Shown here: piece after piece, positions 17,260 through 26,052 of the stretch | Layout of the letters: each line of letters begins with the position of its first letter | Position numbering within the stretch: position 1 is the stretch's first letter | Origin: an uncultured Collinsella sp. | Lineage (GTDB): Bacteria > Actinomycetota > Coriobacteriia > Coriobacteriales > Coriobacteriaceae | Length of the DNA: 64,000 bases | NCBI GenBank assembly: GCA_902491765.1 | Contig: CABUIY010000006.1 | Span: 68,766 to 132,765 of the forward strand | Direction: 5' to 3' | Notes under the pieces: generated by a model | Database searches by the model: none | What the model was told of the DNA's origin: nothing | What the model saw: the letters and a program-made list of their open reading frames with translations, nothing else | Position numbers and translations under genes: made by a program

Positions 17260-18426
17260 TTACTCGGCGTCGGTCTCCTCGTCCTTCTTCTCGGAAGGCA
17301 GCGGGGTGACCTCGATCTCGACGCCCAGAGTCTCAGCAGCGGACTTCATGGACAGGGAGATACGACGACGGTCGAGGTCGATCTCCATGACCTTGACCTG
17401 AACCTTGTCGCCCACGTGGGTGACCTGAGAAGGCTGATCGACGTGCTTGTTGGCCATCTCGGAGATGTGGACCAGGCCCTCGATGCCCTCGCCCAGGTCG
17501 ACGAAAGCGCCGAACGGGACAAGCTTGGTCACAGTGCCCTCGACGATAGCGCCGACGGGGTACTTCTTGACCAGTGCGCGCCACGGATCCTCGGTGGTCT
17601 GCTTGAGACCCAGGGAGATGCGCTCGCGGTTGAGATCGACGTCGAGAACCTCGACCTCGACCTCCTGGCCGACCTTGACAACCTCGGAAGGATGGTTGAC
17701 GTGGTTCCAGGAGAGCTCGGAGATGTGGATGAGGCCGTCGATACCGCCGAGGTCGACGAAGGCGCCGAAGTCGACGATGGAGGACACGGTGCCCTGGAGA
17801 CGCATACCAGACTTGAGCTTGGACAGGATCTCGGAGCGCTCGGCCTTACGGGACTCCTCGAGCACGACGCGACGGGAGAGGACGACGTTGTTGCGGTTGC
17901 GGTCCATCTCGATGACGCGGGCCTCGATGCGGGTGCCCATGTAGGAGGTGAGGTCCTTGACGCGACGGAGGTCGACGAGGGAGGCGGGCAGGAAGCCACG
18001 CAGGCCGATGTCGAGGATCAGGCCGCCCTTGACAACCTCGATAACCTCGCCCTCGACGTTCTCGCCGGAGTTGAACTTCTCCTCGATGCGGTTCCAAGCA
18101 CGCTCGTACTCGGCACGCTTCTTGGACAGGACCAGACGACCGTCCTTGTCCTCCTTCTGGAGAACCAGAGCCTCGATGGGATCACCGAGTGCAACGATGT
18201 CTGCAGGGTTAGCGTCCTTGCGGATGGACAGCTCGCGGACCGGGATAACGCCCTCGGACTTGAATCCGATGTCAACGAGCACCTCGTCATGCTCGATCTT
18301 AACGACAGTGCCGTTAACGAGATCGCCCTCATCAAAGTCGGTAATCGTACCGTCGATGAGGTTGTTCATCTCCTCCTCGTTGACATCGTCAAGAGAGAAA
18401 ATGGACGAGTTCTGAATCTCACTCAA
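17260..18426 (-). CDS. rpsA: 30S ribosomal protein S1 (four S1 domains)
   Basis: A 388-residue RNA-binding protein that helps mRNA dock on the 30S subunit. Four S1 OB-fold repeats are visible; the last two begin near GMRLQGTVSSIVDFGAFVDL and VGAIVEGTVTKLVPFGAFVD. The acidic C-terminus ends DEETDAE. Proteobacterial S1 has six repeats; the shorter form fits actinobacteria and firmicutes. The start is a TTG with AAGGGG seven bases upstream and no ATG in reach. Monocistronic, with a strong terminator. Confidence 0.95.
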   Translation of the reverse strand: MSEIQNSSIFSLDDVNEEEMNNLIDGTITDFDEGDLVNGTVVKIEHDEVLVDIGFKSEGVIPVRELSIRKDANPADIVALGDPIEALVLQKEDKDGRLVLSKKRAEYERAWNRIEEKFNSGENVEGEVIEVVKGGLILDIGLRGFLPASLVDLRRVKDLTSYMGTRIEARVIEMDRNRNNVVLSRRVVLEESRKAERSEILSKLKSGMRLQGTVSSIVDFGAFVDLGGIDGLIHISELSWNHVNHPSEVVKVGQEVEVEVLDVDLNRERISLGLKQTTEDPWRALVKKYPVGAIVEGTVTKLVPFGAFVDLGEGIEGLVHISEMANKHVDQPSQVTHVGDKVQVKVMEIDLDRRRISLSMKSAAETLGVEIEVTPLPSEKKDEETDAE

Positions 18427-18741
18427 AGGTGGACCCCTTTCGAACTACGGGGCCCCGATTGCTAGGACCTACAGAAGGGTGCGACAAGCACACAACGTTT
18501 AGGAACACTCGGGAGCCGACAGATACTAATGTGACGCTTATGCAATCACGTTCGTATAGGTTACGGGGAAATGAGTTCGATTTCAAGCGTGAACTGCGAT
18601 TTTTTACTCGTGTGGAGACTTTTTCGTAATCTTATGAACACACGTCTCCGCAACTTGACGATAACCAGCCAGGCATTCGGCTTTGGGGTAAAGTATCCGG
18701 AGCCAACGATTCTGGAACGATTTTTCGAGAAAGGTGCCCGC
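18427..18741. other. Intergenic stretch, divergent rpsA and HAD gene
   Basis: AT-richer than its surroundings and without a coding frame of normal codon use. It must hold the rpsA promoter (minus) and that of the HAD gene (plus), but no clear -35/-10 pair stands out on either strand. Confidence 0.5.
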
Positions 18742-19500
18742 GTGCTCAAAGCAGTCGTTTTCGATATGGACGAGACGCTTCTCAGCATCAACCTCAACGC
18801 GTTCATCCTTCGCTATTTTAAGGATGTCTCTTCGATGCTCGCGGATATCGGGCGCCGCAGCCGCGGTGGCACGATGGCACGCCTCGGCACCATCCTAGTC
18901 GACCTCAACGCCAATCGCCGCAGCGGCACGGACAACCGCACCAATCTTGAGTTTTACCAAGAAGAGGTCGAGCGCCGATGCGGGATCCGCCTCTCCGATC
19001 CCCTCATCTACGAGGCGTTTACCTACTATGACCGCGAAGTTCTTCCGTACAAGAACGACGATGTCATTAACGCCCACGCCATGCCGGGCGCACACGCCGC
19101 GCTCCAGGCCGTACAGGACGCAGGGCTGCGTTGCGCGCTCTTTACCAACCCCAGCTTTCCCCAAGGGGCCATCGAGTGCCGCATGGGCTGGGGCGACCTG
19201 GCCGACGCCCCCTTTGAGCTCGTCACGCACATGGGAAACACCACCCGCTGCAAGCCCGATGCCACCTACTATCTAGAGCAGCTTCAGGTGATGGGACTCG
19301 AGCCACACGAGGTCCTTATGGTGGGCAACGATCCCAAACGCGACTTCCCGTCCCCCGATTGCGGCATCCAAACCGCCTTTGTGGGCCAAGGCAAGCCCAG
19401 CCGAGCCACCTGGCGCGGAACCATGGAAGACTTCGCCCGCGACTTTAACGCCGTAATCGAGGCCTTCTACGAGCACCAAATAGCCGACGAACTATCGTAG
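18742..19500 (+). CDS. HAD-family hydrolase
   Basis: A 252-residue haloacid-dehalogenase-type phosphatase. Motif I is FDMDETLL at residues 7-14 with the nucleophile and acid aspartates; motif II is around FTNPSF; motif III lysine is in CKPDATYY and motif IV is GNDPKRDF. An inserted helical cap lies between motifs I and II. The substrate is unknown. The GTG start, directly before VLKAVVFDMD, has AAAGG seven bases upstream; 57 codons of open frame further upstream look noncoding. Confidence 0.88.
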   Translation: MLKAVVFDMDETLLSINLNAFILRYFKDVSSMLADIGRRSRGGTMARLGTILVDLNANRRSGTDNRTNLEFYQEEVERRCGIRLSDPLIYEAFTYYDREVLPYKNDDVINAHAMPGAHAALQAVQDAGLRCALFTNPSFPQGAIECRMGWGDLADAPFELVTHMGNTTRCKPDATYYLEQLQVMGLEPHEVLMVGNDPKRDFPSPDCGIQTAFVGQGKPSRATWRGTMEDFARDFNAVIEAFYEHQIADELS

Positions 19501-19519
19501 GCGCCAGAACATCTAGCGC

Positions 19520-19586
19520 AGTTGCGGTGAGATAGTTCCTGTTTGCCCCTCACCCGGGTAATTTTAGGAACTATCTCACCGCAACT
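19520..19586. repeat. Long palindrome, copy 2 of the TTGCGGTG-end family
   Basis: Perfect 21-bp arms beginning AGTTGCGGTGAGATAGTTCC around a 25-base loop, between convergent genes. ATCTAG occurs just outside each arm (19511 and 19591), possibly by chance, possibly a target duplication. Confidence 0.88.
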
Positions 19587-19592
19587 TAATAT

Positions 19593-20912
19593 CTAGCAGA
19601 CCTGGGTTTTGCCGATCATGATGTTGAGGATCTCGACGTCGGTGTCCTTCATGCCTACGCGGCCTACGTAGCCCATACTGGCGATTGTCTGCTCAACGGT
19701 ATCTTGGATCAGGCCCTCGCCGGCGCGGAAGCCGCGACCCTGCATGGCCATATCATGGCCCAGAATCGCCGCATCGACGGCAGCCGAGATCTTGGCGGCA
19801 CAGCTCGCTTTGGCGCCGTCGCACACGATGCCGCCCACGTTACCGAGCGTGTTCGAGACCGTCGCGCCAATCTGCTCGCGCGTGCCACCGCACAGCCAGG
19901 TAATCGCGGCGCCGGCGCCGCACGCGGCGCAAATAGCACCGCAAAACGCCGAGAGCGCACCAATATAGCTCTTGATATGCACGGCGATAAGATCGGACAG
20001 CATCACGGCGCGCACCAGGCGCTCGTGGTCGCAACGCAGGTACTCGGCATACTCCATGACGGGCAATGCGCAGGTAATGCCCTGATTGCCCGAGCCGCAC
20101 ACAATGGCGACCGGCAGCGCGCAGCCGTTCATGCGGGCGTCGGACCCGGCGGCCGCACGGGCACGGGCACGGCAGGCGACGTCATCGGCACGAGCACCCA
20201 GCAGCGTACGACCCACCTCGGCGCCCCAAGCGTGCGCAAGGCCCTCGGCACTGATTGCGCCATTCAGCTCAATCTGACGCTCAACGGCAGCACGGGCGTC
20301 CTCAATGTCACCGTCCTCGATAAAGTCGATGATGGTCTCGATCGACATGGGCGTGTCGGCGTTATCTGCCGCCCGCTCGGCCACGACGCGCTCGGCGCAG
20401 GCGGCACACTCCCCCGCCGACTTGCCGCACACCGGAATACCGTCGAGGGTATGGCACGTGACATTGGTGTGGTGGTCGGTAATCTCGACGACCGCGGTAT
20501 GGCCCCCGGCCGTGGCAGTCACCTTGATGTAGAGGTTGGGCACACCCTCGACAAGCGATACATCGCAGTAGTCGGCGTCGGCGAGGAGCTCGGCCACGCG
20601 AGCACGGTCTTCATCGTTAACGCTCTCGAGCACCTCGAGCGCGCTTTTGGCGTCGCCGCCCACGGCACCCAGCACGGCCGCGGCTTCAATACCGTGCATA
20701 CCGCCCGAGTTGGGCACGGTCACGCTCTTAACGTTCTTGATGATGTTGCCCGAGCAGGCAACATCCATATGATCGGGCTCGTAACCGAGCGTCTGGCTCG
20801 CCAGCGCTGCTGCATAGGCAACGGCAATGGGCTCGGTGCAGCCGAGTGCACAGACAAGCTCGCGGTTCAAAACATCGCAAAACGCGGCATCACGAAGGGA
20901 ATCGGTAGGCAT
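19593..20912 (-). CDS. cyuA: L-cysteine desulfidase family protein (UPF0597/CyuA-like)
   Basis: A 439-residue protein of the serine-dehydratase-alpha/UPF0597 family. CALGCTEP near residue 22, the GNQG motif in the second half and several conserved cysteines match proteins that split L-cysteine to pyruvate, ammonia and sulfide with an oxygen-labile iron-sulfur cluster. It would let an anaerobe degrade cysteine. The ATG follows AGGAGA at five bases. No cysteine transporter is adjacent. The desulfidase role is inferred from family; some members are uncharacterised. Confidence 0.85.
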   Translation of the reverse strand: MPTDSLRDAAFCDVLNRELVCALGCTEPIAVAYAAALASQTLGYEPDHMDVACSGNIIKNVKSVTVPNSGGMHGIEAAAVLGAVGGDAKSALEVLESVNDEDRARVAELLADADYCDVSLVEGVPNLYIKVTATAGGHTAVVEITDHHTNVTCHTLDGIPVCGKSAGECAACAERVVAERAADNADTPMSIETIIDFIEDGDIEDARAAVERQIELNGAISAEGLAHAWGAEVGRTLLGARADDVACRARARAAAGSDARMNGCALPVAIVCGSGNQGITCALPVMEYAEYLRCDHERLVRAVMLSDLIAVHIKSYIGALSAFCGAICAACGAGAAITWLCGGTREQIGATVSNTLGNVGGIVCDGAKASCAAKISAAVDAAILGHDMAMQGRGFRAGEGLIQDTVEQTIASMGYVGRVGMKDTDVEILNIMIGKTQVC

Positions 20913-21183
20913 AGGTATCTCCTGCTTGCATAACGGGCTTGGCTCTCAAAAATAGTTAGCTCCTTTATTTGATAACAATGCATCAAAAACTGCAACCATG
21001 GTTCCGGCGGACGGCGCTCAAGCACAAACTGACAGCATTCATTCATGAGAAGCCGGTCTTGTTGCATGCTAAAGCGTTTGACCAAAAAACGCCCGAGCGT
21101 TTACGCAAAAGTCGCGCTATCATGCAGTCGAACGCGGTAAAACCTTTAGCATTTGCGCCGCACAGACCAGAGAGGAACCACTC

Positions 21184-21651
21184 ATGAAGATTGGTATCGG
21201 CAACGACCACGCCGCCGTCGAGCTCAAGAACATCATCTCCGAGCACCTGAAGGAGCGCGGCTGCGAGGTCGTGAACTTTGGCACCGACACCTCCGAGAGC
21301 TTTGACTACCCCATCGCCGGCTACAAGGTGGGTAAGGCCGTTGCCAACGGCGACGTCGACCTGGGCATCCTCATCTGTGGCACCGGTGTCGGGATTAGCC
21401 TGGCTGCCAACAAGGTCGAGGGCGTACGCGCCGTCGTGTGCTCCGAGCCCTTCAGCGCCAAGCTCTCCCGCATGCACAACAACACCAACGTGCTCGCCTT
21501 TGGTGCCCGTGTCGTGGGCTCCGAGCTCGCTAAGATGATTGTCGACGAGTGGCTCGACGCCGAGTTTGAGGGCGGTCGTCACGAGCGTCGCGTTAACCTC
21601 CTCAACGAGATCGACCACACGCGCGGCCTCAAGGTCGTCGACGAGGCCTAA
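21184..21651 (+). CDS. rpiB: Ribose-5-phosphate isomerase B
   Basis: A 155-residue sugar-phosphate isomerase of the RpiB/LacAB family, interconverting ribose- and ribulose-5-phosphate in the pentose phosphate pathway. Conserved GNDHAAVELK at the N-terminus and the catalytic-loop LICGTGVGISLAANK are intact, and NNTNVLAFGARVVG follows. Length is normal for RpiB. GAGAGG lies eight bases before the ATG. Monocistronic between terminators. Confidence 0.95.
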   Translation: MKIGIGNDHAAVELKNIISEHLKERGCEVVNFGTDTSESFDYPIAGYKVGKAVANGDVDLGILICGTGVGISLAANKVEGVRAVVCSEPFSAKLSRMHNNTNVLAFGARVVGSELAKMIVDEWLDAEFEGGRHERRVNLLNEIDHTRGLKVVDEA

Positions 21652-21678
21652 ACATCTCAGTGCCACAAGCTAACAGCA

Positions 21679-21713
21679 GGGGCCCGCTCGGAACTCATGA
21701 CCGAACGGGCCCC
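21679..21713 (+). terminator. Hairpin after rpiB
   Basis: GGGGCCCG/CGGGCCCC with an inner CTCGG/CCGAA tract; a T-rich stretch (TTCATAGATTTT) follows. Likely rpiB terminator. Confidence 0.7.
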
Positions 21714-21730
21714 TTCATAGATTTTGGAAT

Positions 21731-21764
21731 AAAAGGGCGCCGCGGATGGAGTTCCGCGGCGCCC
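21731..21764 (-). terminator. Terminator of ndk
   Basis: GGGCGCCGCGGA/TCCGCGGCGCCC (12 bp) around a six-base loop, followed by TTTTATT on the minus strand. Confidence 0.85.
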
Positions 21765-21802
21765 AAGCCACACGCTAACAGCTTTAAGGAGTCAAAGCTG
21801 GT

Positions 21803-22207
21803 TTAGCCAAAGAAGCGCTTGATCTCGATCTCGGCGTTCTCCAGGCAGTCGGAGCCGTGGATCACGTTGGCGTTGACATCGACAGCGAAGTCGCCGCGGA
21901 TGGTACCAGGAGCAGCGTCAAGCGGATTAGTAGCGCCCATGAGGGTGCGCATCTTAGCAACAGCGGAGAGACCGGAAACGACCATCTTGACGACCGGACC
22001 GCTCGTCATAAAGTCGCAGAGACCGCCAAAGAAGGGCTTGTCGGCCAGATGGGCGTAGTGCTCCTCGACGGTAGCGCGCTCGAGCGTGGTCATCTCCATG
22101 CGCTCGATGACAAGGCCGCTGCGCTCAATGCGAGCAACGATCTCGCCGATCTTGCGGTCGCGCACGGCGTCGGGCTTAATCATGATGAAGGTCTTCTCGA
22201 TAGCCAT
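21803..22207 (-). CDS. ndk: Nucleoside diphosphate kinase
   Basis: A 134-residue kinase that equalises nucleoside di- and triphosphate pools. The phosphorylated histidine is in NVIHGSD near residue 116, and the N-terminal TFIMIKPDAV is canonical. Length and C-terminus (EIEIKRFFG) are normal. AAAGG lies eight bases before the ATG. Monocistronic. Confidence 0.97.
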   Translation of the reverse strand: MAIEKTFIMIKPDAVRDRKIGEIVARIERSGLVIERMEMTTLERATVEEHYAHLADKPFFGGLCDFMTSGPVVKMVVSGLSAVAKMRTLMGATNPLDAAPGTIRGDFAVDVNANVIHGSDCLENAEIEIKRFFG

Positions 22208-22592
22208 AAAAGTAGCCTTTCAAGTAGGTTCGCGCGTGCCCAAGTCCCATTCCGGCACCCGCCTGGACTGCATCGTAACAGAGTTTTAGCTGCAGTTAAA
22301 CAAAAAGCTGTTTATTGAAACGTTGCAATTTATTAAAGCGCTCCATATGTGTCACTTCTGTTTCGAAGCCCGATTAGAGTACCATCCGACCGCCCATCAA
22401 CCGCGCCGAACAGAGCAGGCGGTCGGTTGCCGCCCGCGAACGTATCCCCTTCACAACCTGCCAAAAGGTCCTACAGAAGTTCTCGACAAGCCCCTCCCCC
22501 ATAGCAACAAAATACGGGCTCCCACATCAGCAGGCGCCCGTAAAGCGAAAACGATTTATCAATAAATGGACAATACGTCTTCAGCCAAACCT
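22208..22592. other. Intergenic stretch between ndk and argH
   Basis: AT-rich first half (the ndk promoter side) and the argH terminator in the second half. An 80-codon plus-strand frame (22323-22565) has neither a ribosome site nor normal codon use. Nothing else is recognised. Confidence 0.5.
22514..22541 (-). terminator. Terminator of argH
   Basis: ACGGGCGCC/GGAGCCCGT (one mismatch) on the minus strand, then ATTTTGTT. It lies about 50 bases past the argH stop. Confidence 0.65.
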
Positions 22593-24023
22593 CTACTTTG
22601 CCCCGTGACCCATCTCGACGACCTTGGTTAGCGATCCAAACACACCTTCGTCGACCACGAGCTGCGCCTCGGCACGCTGCAGCTGCACGGCAACGGCGGC
22701 AGGGGCGGTGCCGCCCTCGGTCGTGCGCGCGGCGACAATCGACGGGATGTCGAGCGCCTCGGTAATGTCGTGCTCAAAGAGCGGGCTTGCCTCCTGGAAC
22801 ACCTCAAACGGCAGGTCCTCAAGATTGCAGCCGCGCTTCTCACACATCAGAACCAGATGCCCCACCACGGCATGTGCCTCGCGGAACGGCAGGCCACGCT
22901 TGGCCAGGTAATCGGCAACATCGGTAGCGGCAAGGTGCCCCACGCCGCACTCGCGCGCCATGGCATCCTCGTTGACGGTCCAAGTCGAAATCATTCCGGC
23001 CATAACCGACAGGCACTGCATGAGCGTATGGGCGGTATCGAGCGCGCCCTCCTTGTCCTCCTGCAAGTCCTTGTTATAAGCAAGCGGCAGGCCCTTCATG
23101 GTCACGAGCAGCTGCACCAGGTTGCCATAGACACGGCCGCTCTTGCCGCGAATAAGCTCGGCAAAGTCGGGATTCTTCTTCTGCGGCATGATGGACGAGC
23201 CGGTGGAGTAGGAGTCTGAAAGCGTGATAAAGCCAAATTCGGAGCTCGACCACAGCACGATCTCCTCGGAAAGACGCGACAGGTGCATGGCCATGACGGA
23301 GCCAGCGTAATGCAGATCGAGCAGGAAATCACGGTCGGAAACAGCATCGAGTGAGTTAGGAATCACGCCCGCAAAGCCAAGTTCGGCAGCCGTCATCTGG
23401 CGATCGAGCGGATAGCTCGTACCGGCAAGCGCGGCAGCACCAAGCGGGCAGTTGTCGGCGGCATCAAAGGCGGCCTTCAAGCGTGTAAAGTCGCGCGCGA
23501 ACATCCAGGAATACGCCAGCAGATGATGCGAGAGCAGCACGGGCTGAGCGTGCTGCATATGCGTGTAACCCGGCAGAATCACCTTGTCGTACTTCTTAGC
23601 CGCATCCACCAGCACATGGCGCAGCTCAAGATTGGCCTCCATGAGCTCCTTGGCCAGCGCCTTGACGCCCAGGCGCGTGTCGGTCGCCACCTGGTCGTTG
23701 CGCGAACGTCCGGTATGCAAGCGCTTACCGGCCTCGCCGATGCGACGCGTCAGCTCGCTCTCGATGGACATATGAATGTCTTCGTCGTTGATGTCGAAGG
23801 TGAAGTTGCCGGCATCGATATCCTGTTCGATTCCGGTCAGGCCCTTGGCAATCGCCTGCTCGTCCTCGGCACTGATGATGCCCTGGGCCGCCAGCATTTT
23901 GGCATGCGCCTTAGAGCCTGCGATATCCTGCTTATAGAGATGTTTGTCGGCCGGCAGCGACGCGCCAAACTCCTGCGTGACCTCGGCCACGCCTGCCTCA
24001 AAACGACCGCCCCAAAGAGCCAT
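22593..24023 (-). CDS. argH: Argininosuccinate lyase
   Basis: A 476-residue fumarase/aspartase-superfamily enzyme that makes arginine and fumarate from argininosuccinate, the last step of arginine synthesis. The superfamily signature GSSIMPQKKNPD and the N-terminal MALWGGRF are intact. The ATG at 24023 is the family start and has AAAGGGG upstream; an earlier in-frame ATG adds 25 unrelated residues. It is downstream of argG, separated by a small open frame and a hairpin, so read-through or a second promoter must serve it. Confidence 0.96.
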   Translation of the reverse strand: MALWGGRFEAGVAEVTQEFGASLPADKHLYKQDIAGSKAHAKMLAAQGIISAEDEQAIAKGLTGIEQDIDAGNFTFDINDEDIHMSIESELTRRIGEAGKRLHTGRSRNDQVATDTRLGVKALAKELMEANLELRHVLVDAAKKYDKVILPGYTHMQHAQPVLLSHHLLAYSWMFARDFTRLKAAFDAADNCPLGAAALAGTSYPLDRQMTAAELGFAGVIPNSLDAVSDRDFLLDLHYAGSVMAMHLSRLSEEIVLWSSSEFGFITLSDSYSTGSSIMPQKKNPDFAELIRGKSGRVYGNLVQLLVTMKGLPLAYNKDLQEDKEGALDTAHTLMQCLSVMAGMISTWTVNEDAMARECGVGHLAATDVADYLAKRGLPFREAHAVVGHLVLMCEKRGCNLEDLPFEVFQEASPLFEHDITEALDIPSIVAARTTEGGTAPAAVAVQLQRAEAQLVVDEGVFGSLTKVVEMGHGAK

Positions 24024-24141
24024 GGAACCGTCCCCTTTCTCCAAATACCAAAACAAGCGCCCAAAGCAATGCGCCATATCGCTAAAGCGATTTTTCAACC
24101 GCTAGTTTTACACATTCCCCACCGTGTGCGGAGCCATGTAG

Positions 24142-24312
24142 CTAATTTGCAAAGAAGTGACGCGCCATGCACTTGGCGCCCAACGTCTCCCTCCGGATGT
24201 TGCCCTGCGAACCATCGATCCAGGCCTTCAGGCTCATAGGGACGTCCTCGACCCTTGCAGCATCGAACTCGGGCGCGAGGGCAAGTAAAGCATGCGCGAT
24301 AGCATTGAACAT
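24142..24312 (-). CDS. Small ORF of 56 codons between argG and argH
   Basis: An ATG preceded by GAGGAG at eight bases opens a 56-residue frame starting MFNAIAHALLALAPEF and ending ARHFFAN. It has an amphipathic N-terminal half and a charged middle (GSQGNIRRETLG). Codon use is fairly normal (GCC, GAC, AAG). No family is recognised. It lies on the argG-argH strand after a hairpin, with TATATATAT just upstream of the ribosome site. It could be a real small protein, a leader for argH, or chance; the ribosome site is the main support. Confidence 0.45.
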   Translation of the reverse strand: MFNAIAHALLALAPEFDAARVEDVPMSLKAWIDGSQGNIRRETLGAKCMARHFFAN

Positions 24313-24362
24313 AATGGATACTCCTCATATATATAGGCGCAGAGCCGCCAAATTGATAGAAG

Positions 24363-24392
24363 GAGCCCCGCCGGACAACCCCGGCGGGGCTC
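24363..24392 (-). terminator. Strong hairpin after argG
   Basis: GAGCCCCGCCGG/CCGGCGGGGCTC (12 bp) around six bases. On the minus strand it is followed only by CTTCTATC, so termination would be partial, which may let some transcription reach argH. Confidence 0.55.
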
Positions 24393-24545
24393 GGACTCAG
24401 CCACAGTCGCGGCATCATATATGCGGGCGGAACGTAGGGGCCACCGATGTTAAGAAGTGTCAGCAAGCATAACGAAAGGTAGGGACCCCGTGCGCCCGTT
24501 ATGTATCACGCGGATGGGCCGCGCGGATACCAAGGGAAGGAGGCG

Positions 24546-25772
24546 CTAGGCCTGGGCGGCAGCAGAGCTGGGGCCCTGGACCTTTGCCCACGTCTTGAGT
24601 GACAGCGTATCGATCTCGATAAAGCCGGCGCTGGCCTTCTCGTCAAACGTGGTGTCGCGGTCGTAGGTAGCCAGACCGTAGTCATACAGGCTAAACGGGC
24701 TCTTGCGGCCGACGACATGGCAGTTGCCCTTAAAGAACTTCAGACGGACGGTGCCGGTCACGAACTTCTGGGTGTCGGCCATAAAGGCGTCGAGCGCGTT
24801 TTTGAGCGGGCTGTACCACTGGCCGTTGTACACGGCGGTGGCCCAATCCTGCTCGAGCTTGATCTTGGTCTTGAGCAGGTCGCCCTCGACGCAAATGTCC
24901 TCGAGCGCCTTGTGGGCGGTGATGAGCGTCAGGGCGCCGGGAACCTCGTAGCACTCGCGGCTCTTAAGGCCCACCAGGCGATCCTCGACCAGATCGAGAC
25001 GGCCAAAGCCATTGTCGCCGGAGATCTTGTTGAGGGAGATGACAATCTCGGAGAGCTTCATCTTCTTGCCGTCGACGGCGACGGGCTTGCCGGCCTCAAA
25101 CTCAATCTCGGTGTAGGTCGGGGTGTCCGGCGTGTCCTCGGGGTTCTTAGTCATAACCCAAGCGTCATCGAGCGGCTCGTTCCAGGGATCCTCCAGGTGG
25201 CCGCACTCAATGGCACGACCCCACAGGTTGTCGTCGATGGAGTAGGGGTTGTCGTTGGCACCCTCGGGAACCGGCACGTTGTGGGCGTGGGCATAGGCGA
25301 CCTCGTCGGGACGGCACTTCAGGTCCCACTCGCGAACCGGGGCGATAACCTTGAGCTCGGGGTCGAGGGCCTTTACGGCGGCCTCAAAACGGACCTGGTC
25401 GTTACCCTTGCCGGTGCAGCCGTGGGCGACGTAGGTAGCGCCAAACTCGTGGGCGACCTCAACAAGCTTCTTGGCAAGCAGCGGGCGAGACAGGGCGGAG
25501 AGCAGCGGATACTTGTTCTCGTACATGGAGTTTGCTGCGATGGCCTTAGTCAGGAACTCATCAGAGAACTCGTCGCGCAGGTCGAGCACCTGGCAATCGA
25601 GAACGCCCAGGTCGAGCGCCTTCTGCTTCTTGGCATCCAGTCCGGTCTCTTCCTGGCCCACGTTGCCGCAGACACAAACGACATCGAGATTCTTCTCGTC
25701 CTGGAGCCATTTGACACATACGGATGTATCAAGACCACCGGAATATGCGAGAACGACTTTTTCCTTGCTCAT
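24546..25772 (-). CDS. argG: Argininosuccinate synthase
   Basis: A 408-residue ATP-dependent ligase joining citrulline and aspartate. The N-terminal PP-loop LAYSGGLDTS and the GCTGKGNDQVRFE motif are intact. The ATG at 25772 has AAAGGA seven bases upstream; 17 extra in-frame codons before it do not resemble the family. It precedes argH, giving the last two steps of arginine synthesis. The 280 bases between this gene and the leader peptide frame hold several competing hairpins, so control by attenuation is proposed. Confidence 0.96.
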   Translation of the reverse strand: MSKEKVVLAYSGGLDTSVCVKWLQDEKNLDVVCVCGNVGQEETGLDAKKQKALDLGVLDCQVLDLRDEFSDEFLTKAIAANSMYENKYPLLSALSRPLLAKKLVEVAHEFGATYVAHGCTGKGNDQVRFEAAVKALDPELKVIAPVREWDLKCRPDEVAYAHAHNVPVPEGANDNPYSIDDNLWGRAIECGHLEDPWNEPLDDAWVMTKNPEDTPDTPTYTEIEFEAGKPVAVDGKKMKLSEIVISLNKISGDNGFGRLDLVEDRLVGLKSRECYEVPGALTLITAHKALEDICVEGDLLKTKIKLEQDWATAVYNGQWYSPLKNALDAFMADTQKFVTGTVRLKFFKGNCHVVGRKSPFSLYDYGLATYDRDTTFDEKASAGFIEIDTLSLKTWAKVQGPSSAAAQA

Positions 25773-25866
25773 GGCTGTTTCCTTTCGCCCTTGGTAGCTA
25801 GTTAGAACATCGGTCAGTTGCAAGTCACCTTGAGGTCAAAAACCGTGCAATATCAGGTTAAATAGC

Positions 25867-25980
25867 AAAAATCAGCACATACATGCCCTAGAAACATGCA
25901 GCAATGTCGTGCTAAAACCCAACGACCTCAAAATGACTCTGTTGAGGCAATTCGCCCCATGCGGACAGAGACGATTGTTA
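25867..25980 (-). promoter_or_regulatory. Candidate attenuator of argG
   Basis: In transcript order: GACGAT-AACA-ATCGTC, which overlaps the last Arg codons and stop of the leader peptide; CTCTGT able to pair with ACAGAG; CCTCAA with TTGAGG followed by GGGTTTT; and AGCAC-ACAT pairing ATGT-GTGCT followed by GATTTTT (25867-25913). The second pairing excludes the first and disturbs the third, the logic of leader-peptide attenuation. TTGAGGTC can also pair with a downstream GACCTCAA (25830-25837). Stems are short; folding was done by eye. Confidence 0.55.
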
Positions 25981-26052
25981 TCGTCGTCGGGAAATTGCGC
26001 GCTGGCGTCGGATGGCATTGTCTGCAGTGGTGATGATCTTTACGAACTGCAT
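25978..26052 (-). CDS. Candidate arginine leader peptide (24 codons)
   Basis: An ATG with AAAGGAGAGG upstream (GGAG at six bases) opens a 24-codon frame ending in RRQRAISRRR and TAA. Six of the last ten codons are Arg, four of them CGA, a codon scarce in the surrounding genes. It is on the argG strand about 200 bases upstream of argG, and its 3' end forms one arm of a hairpin. These are the hallmarks of an amino-acid leader peptide: scarce charged Arg-tRNA would stall the ribosome and alter downstream folding. Translation is unproven. Confidence 0.7.
   Translation of the reverse strand: MQFVKIITTADNAIRRQRAISRRR

Noticed and set aside
16999..18465. A 488-codon plus-strand frame over rpsA
   Set aside because: The reverse complement of repeated S1 domains gives Leu/Asp/Val-rich repeats; not a gene.
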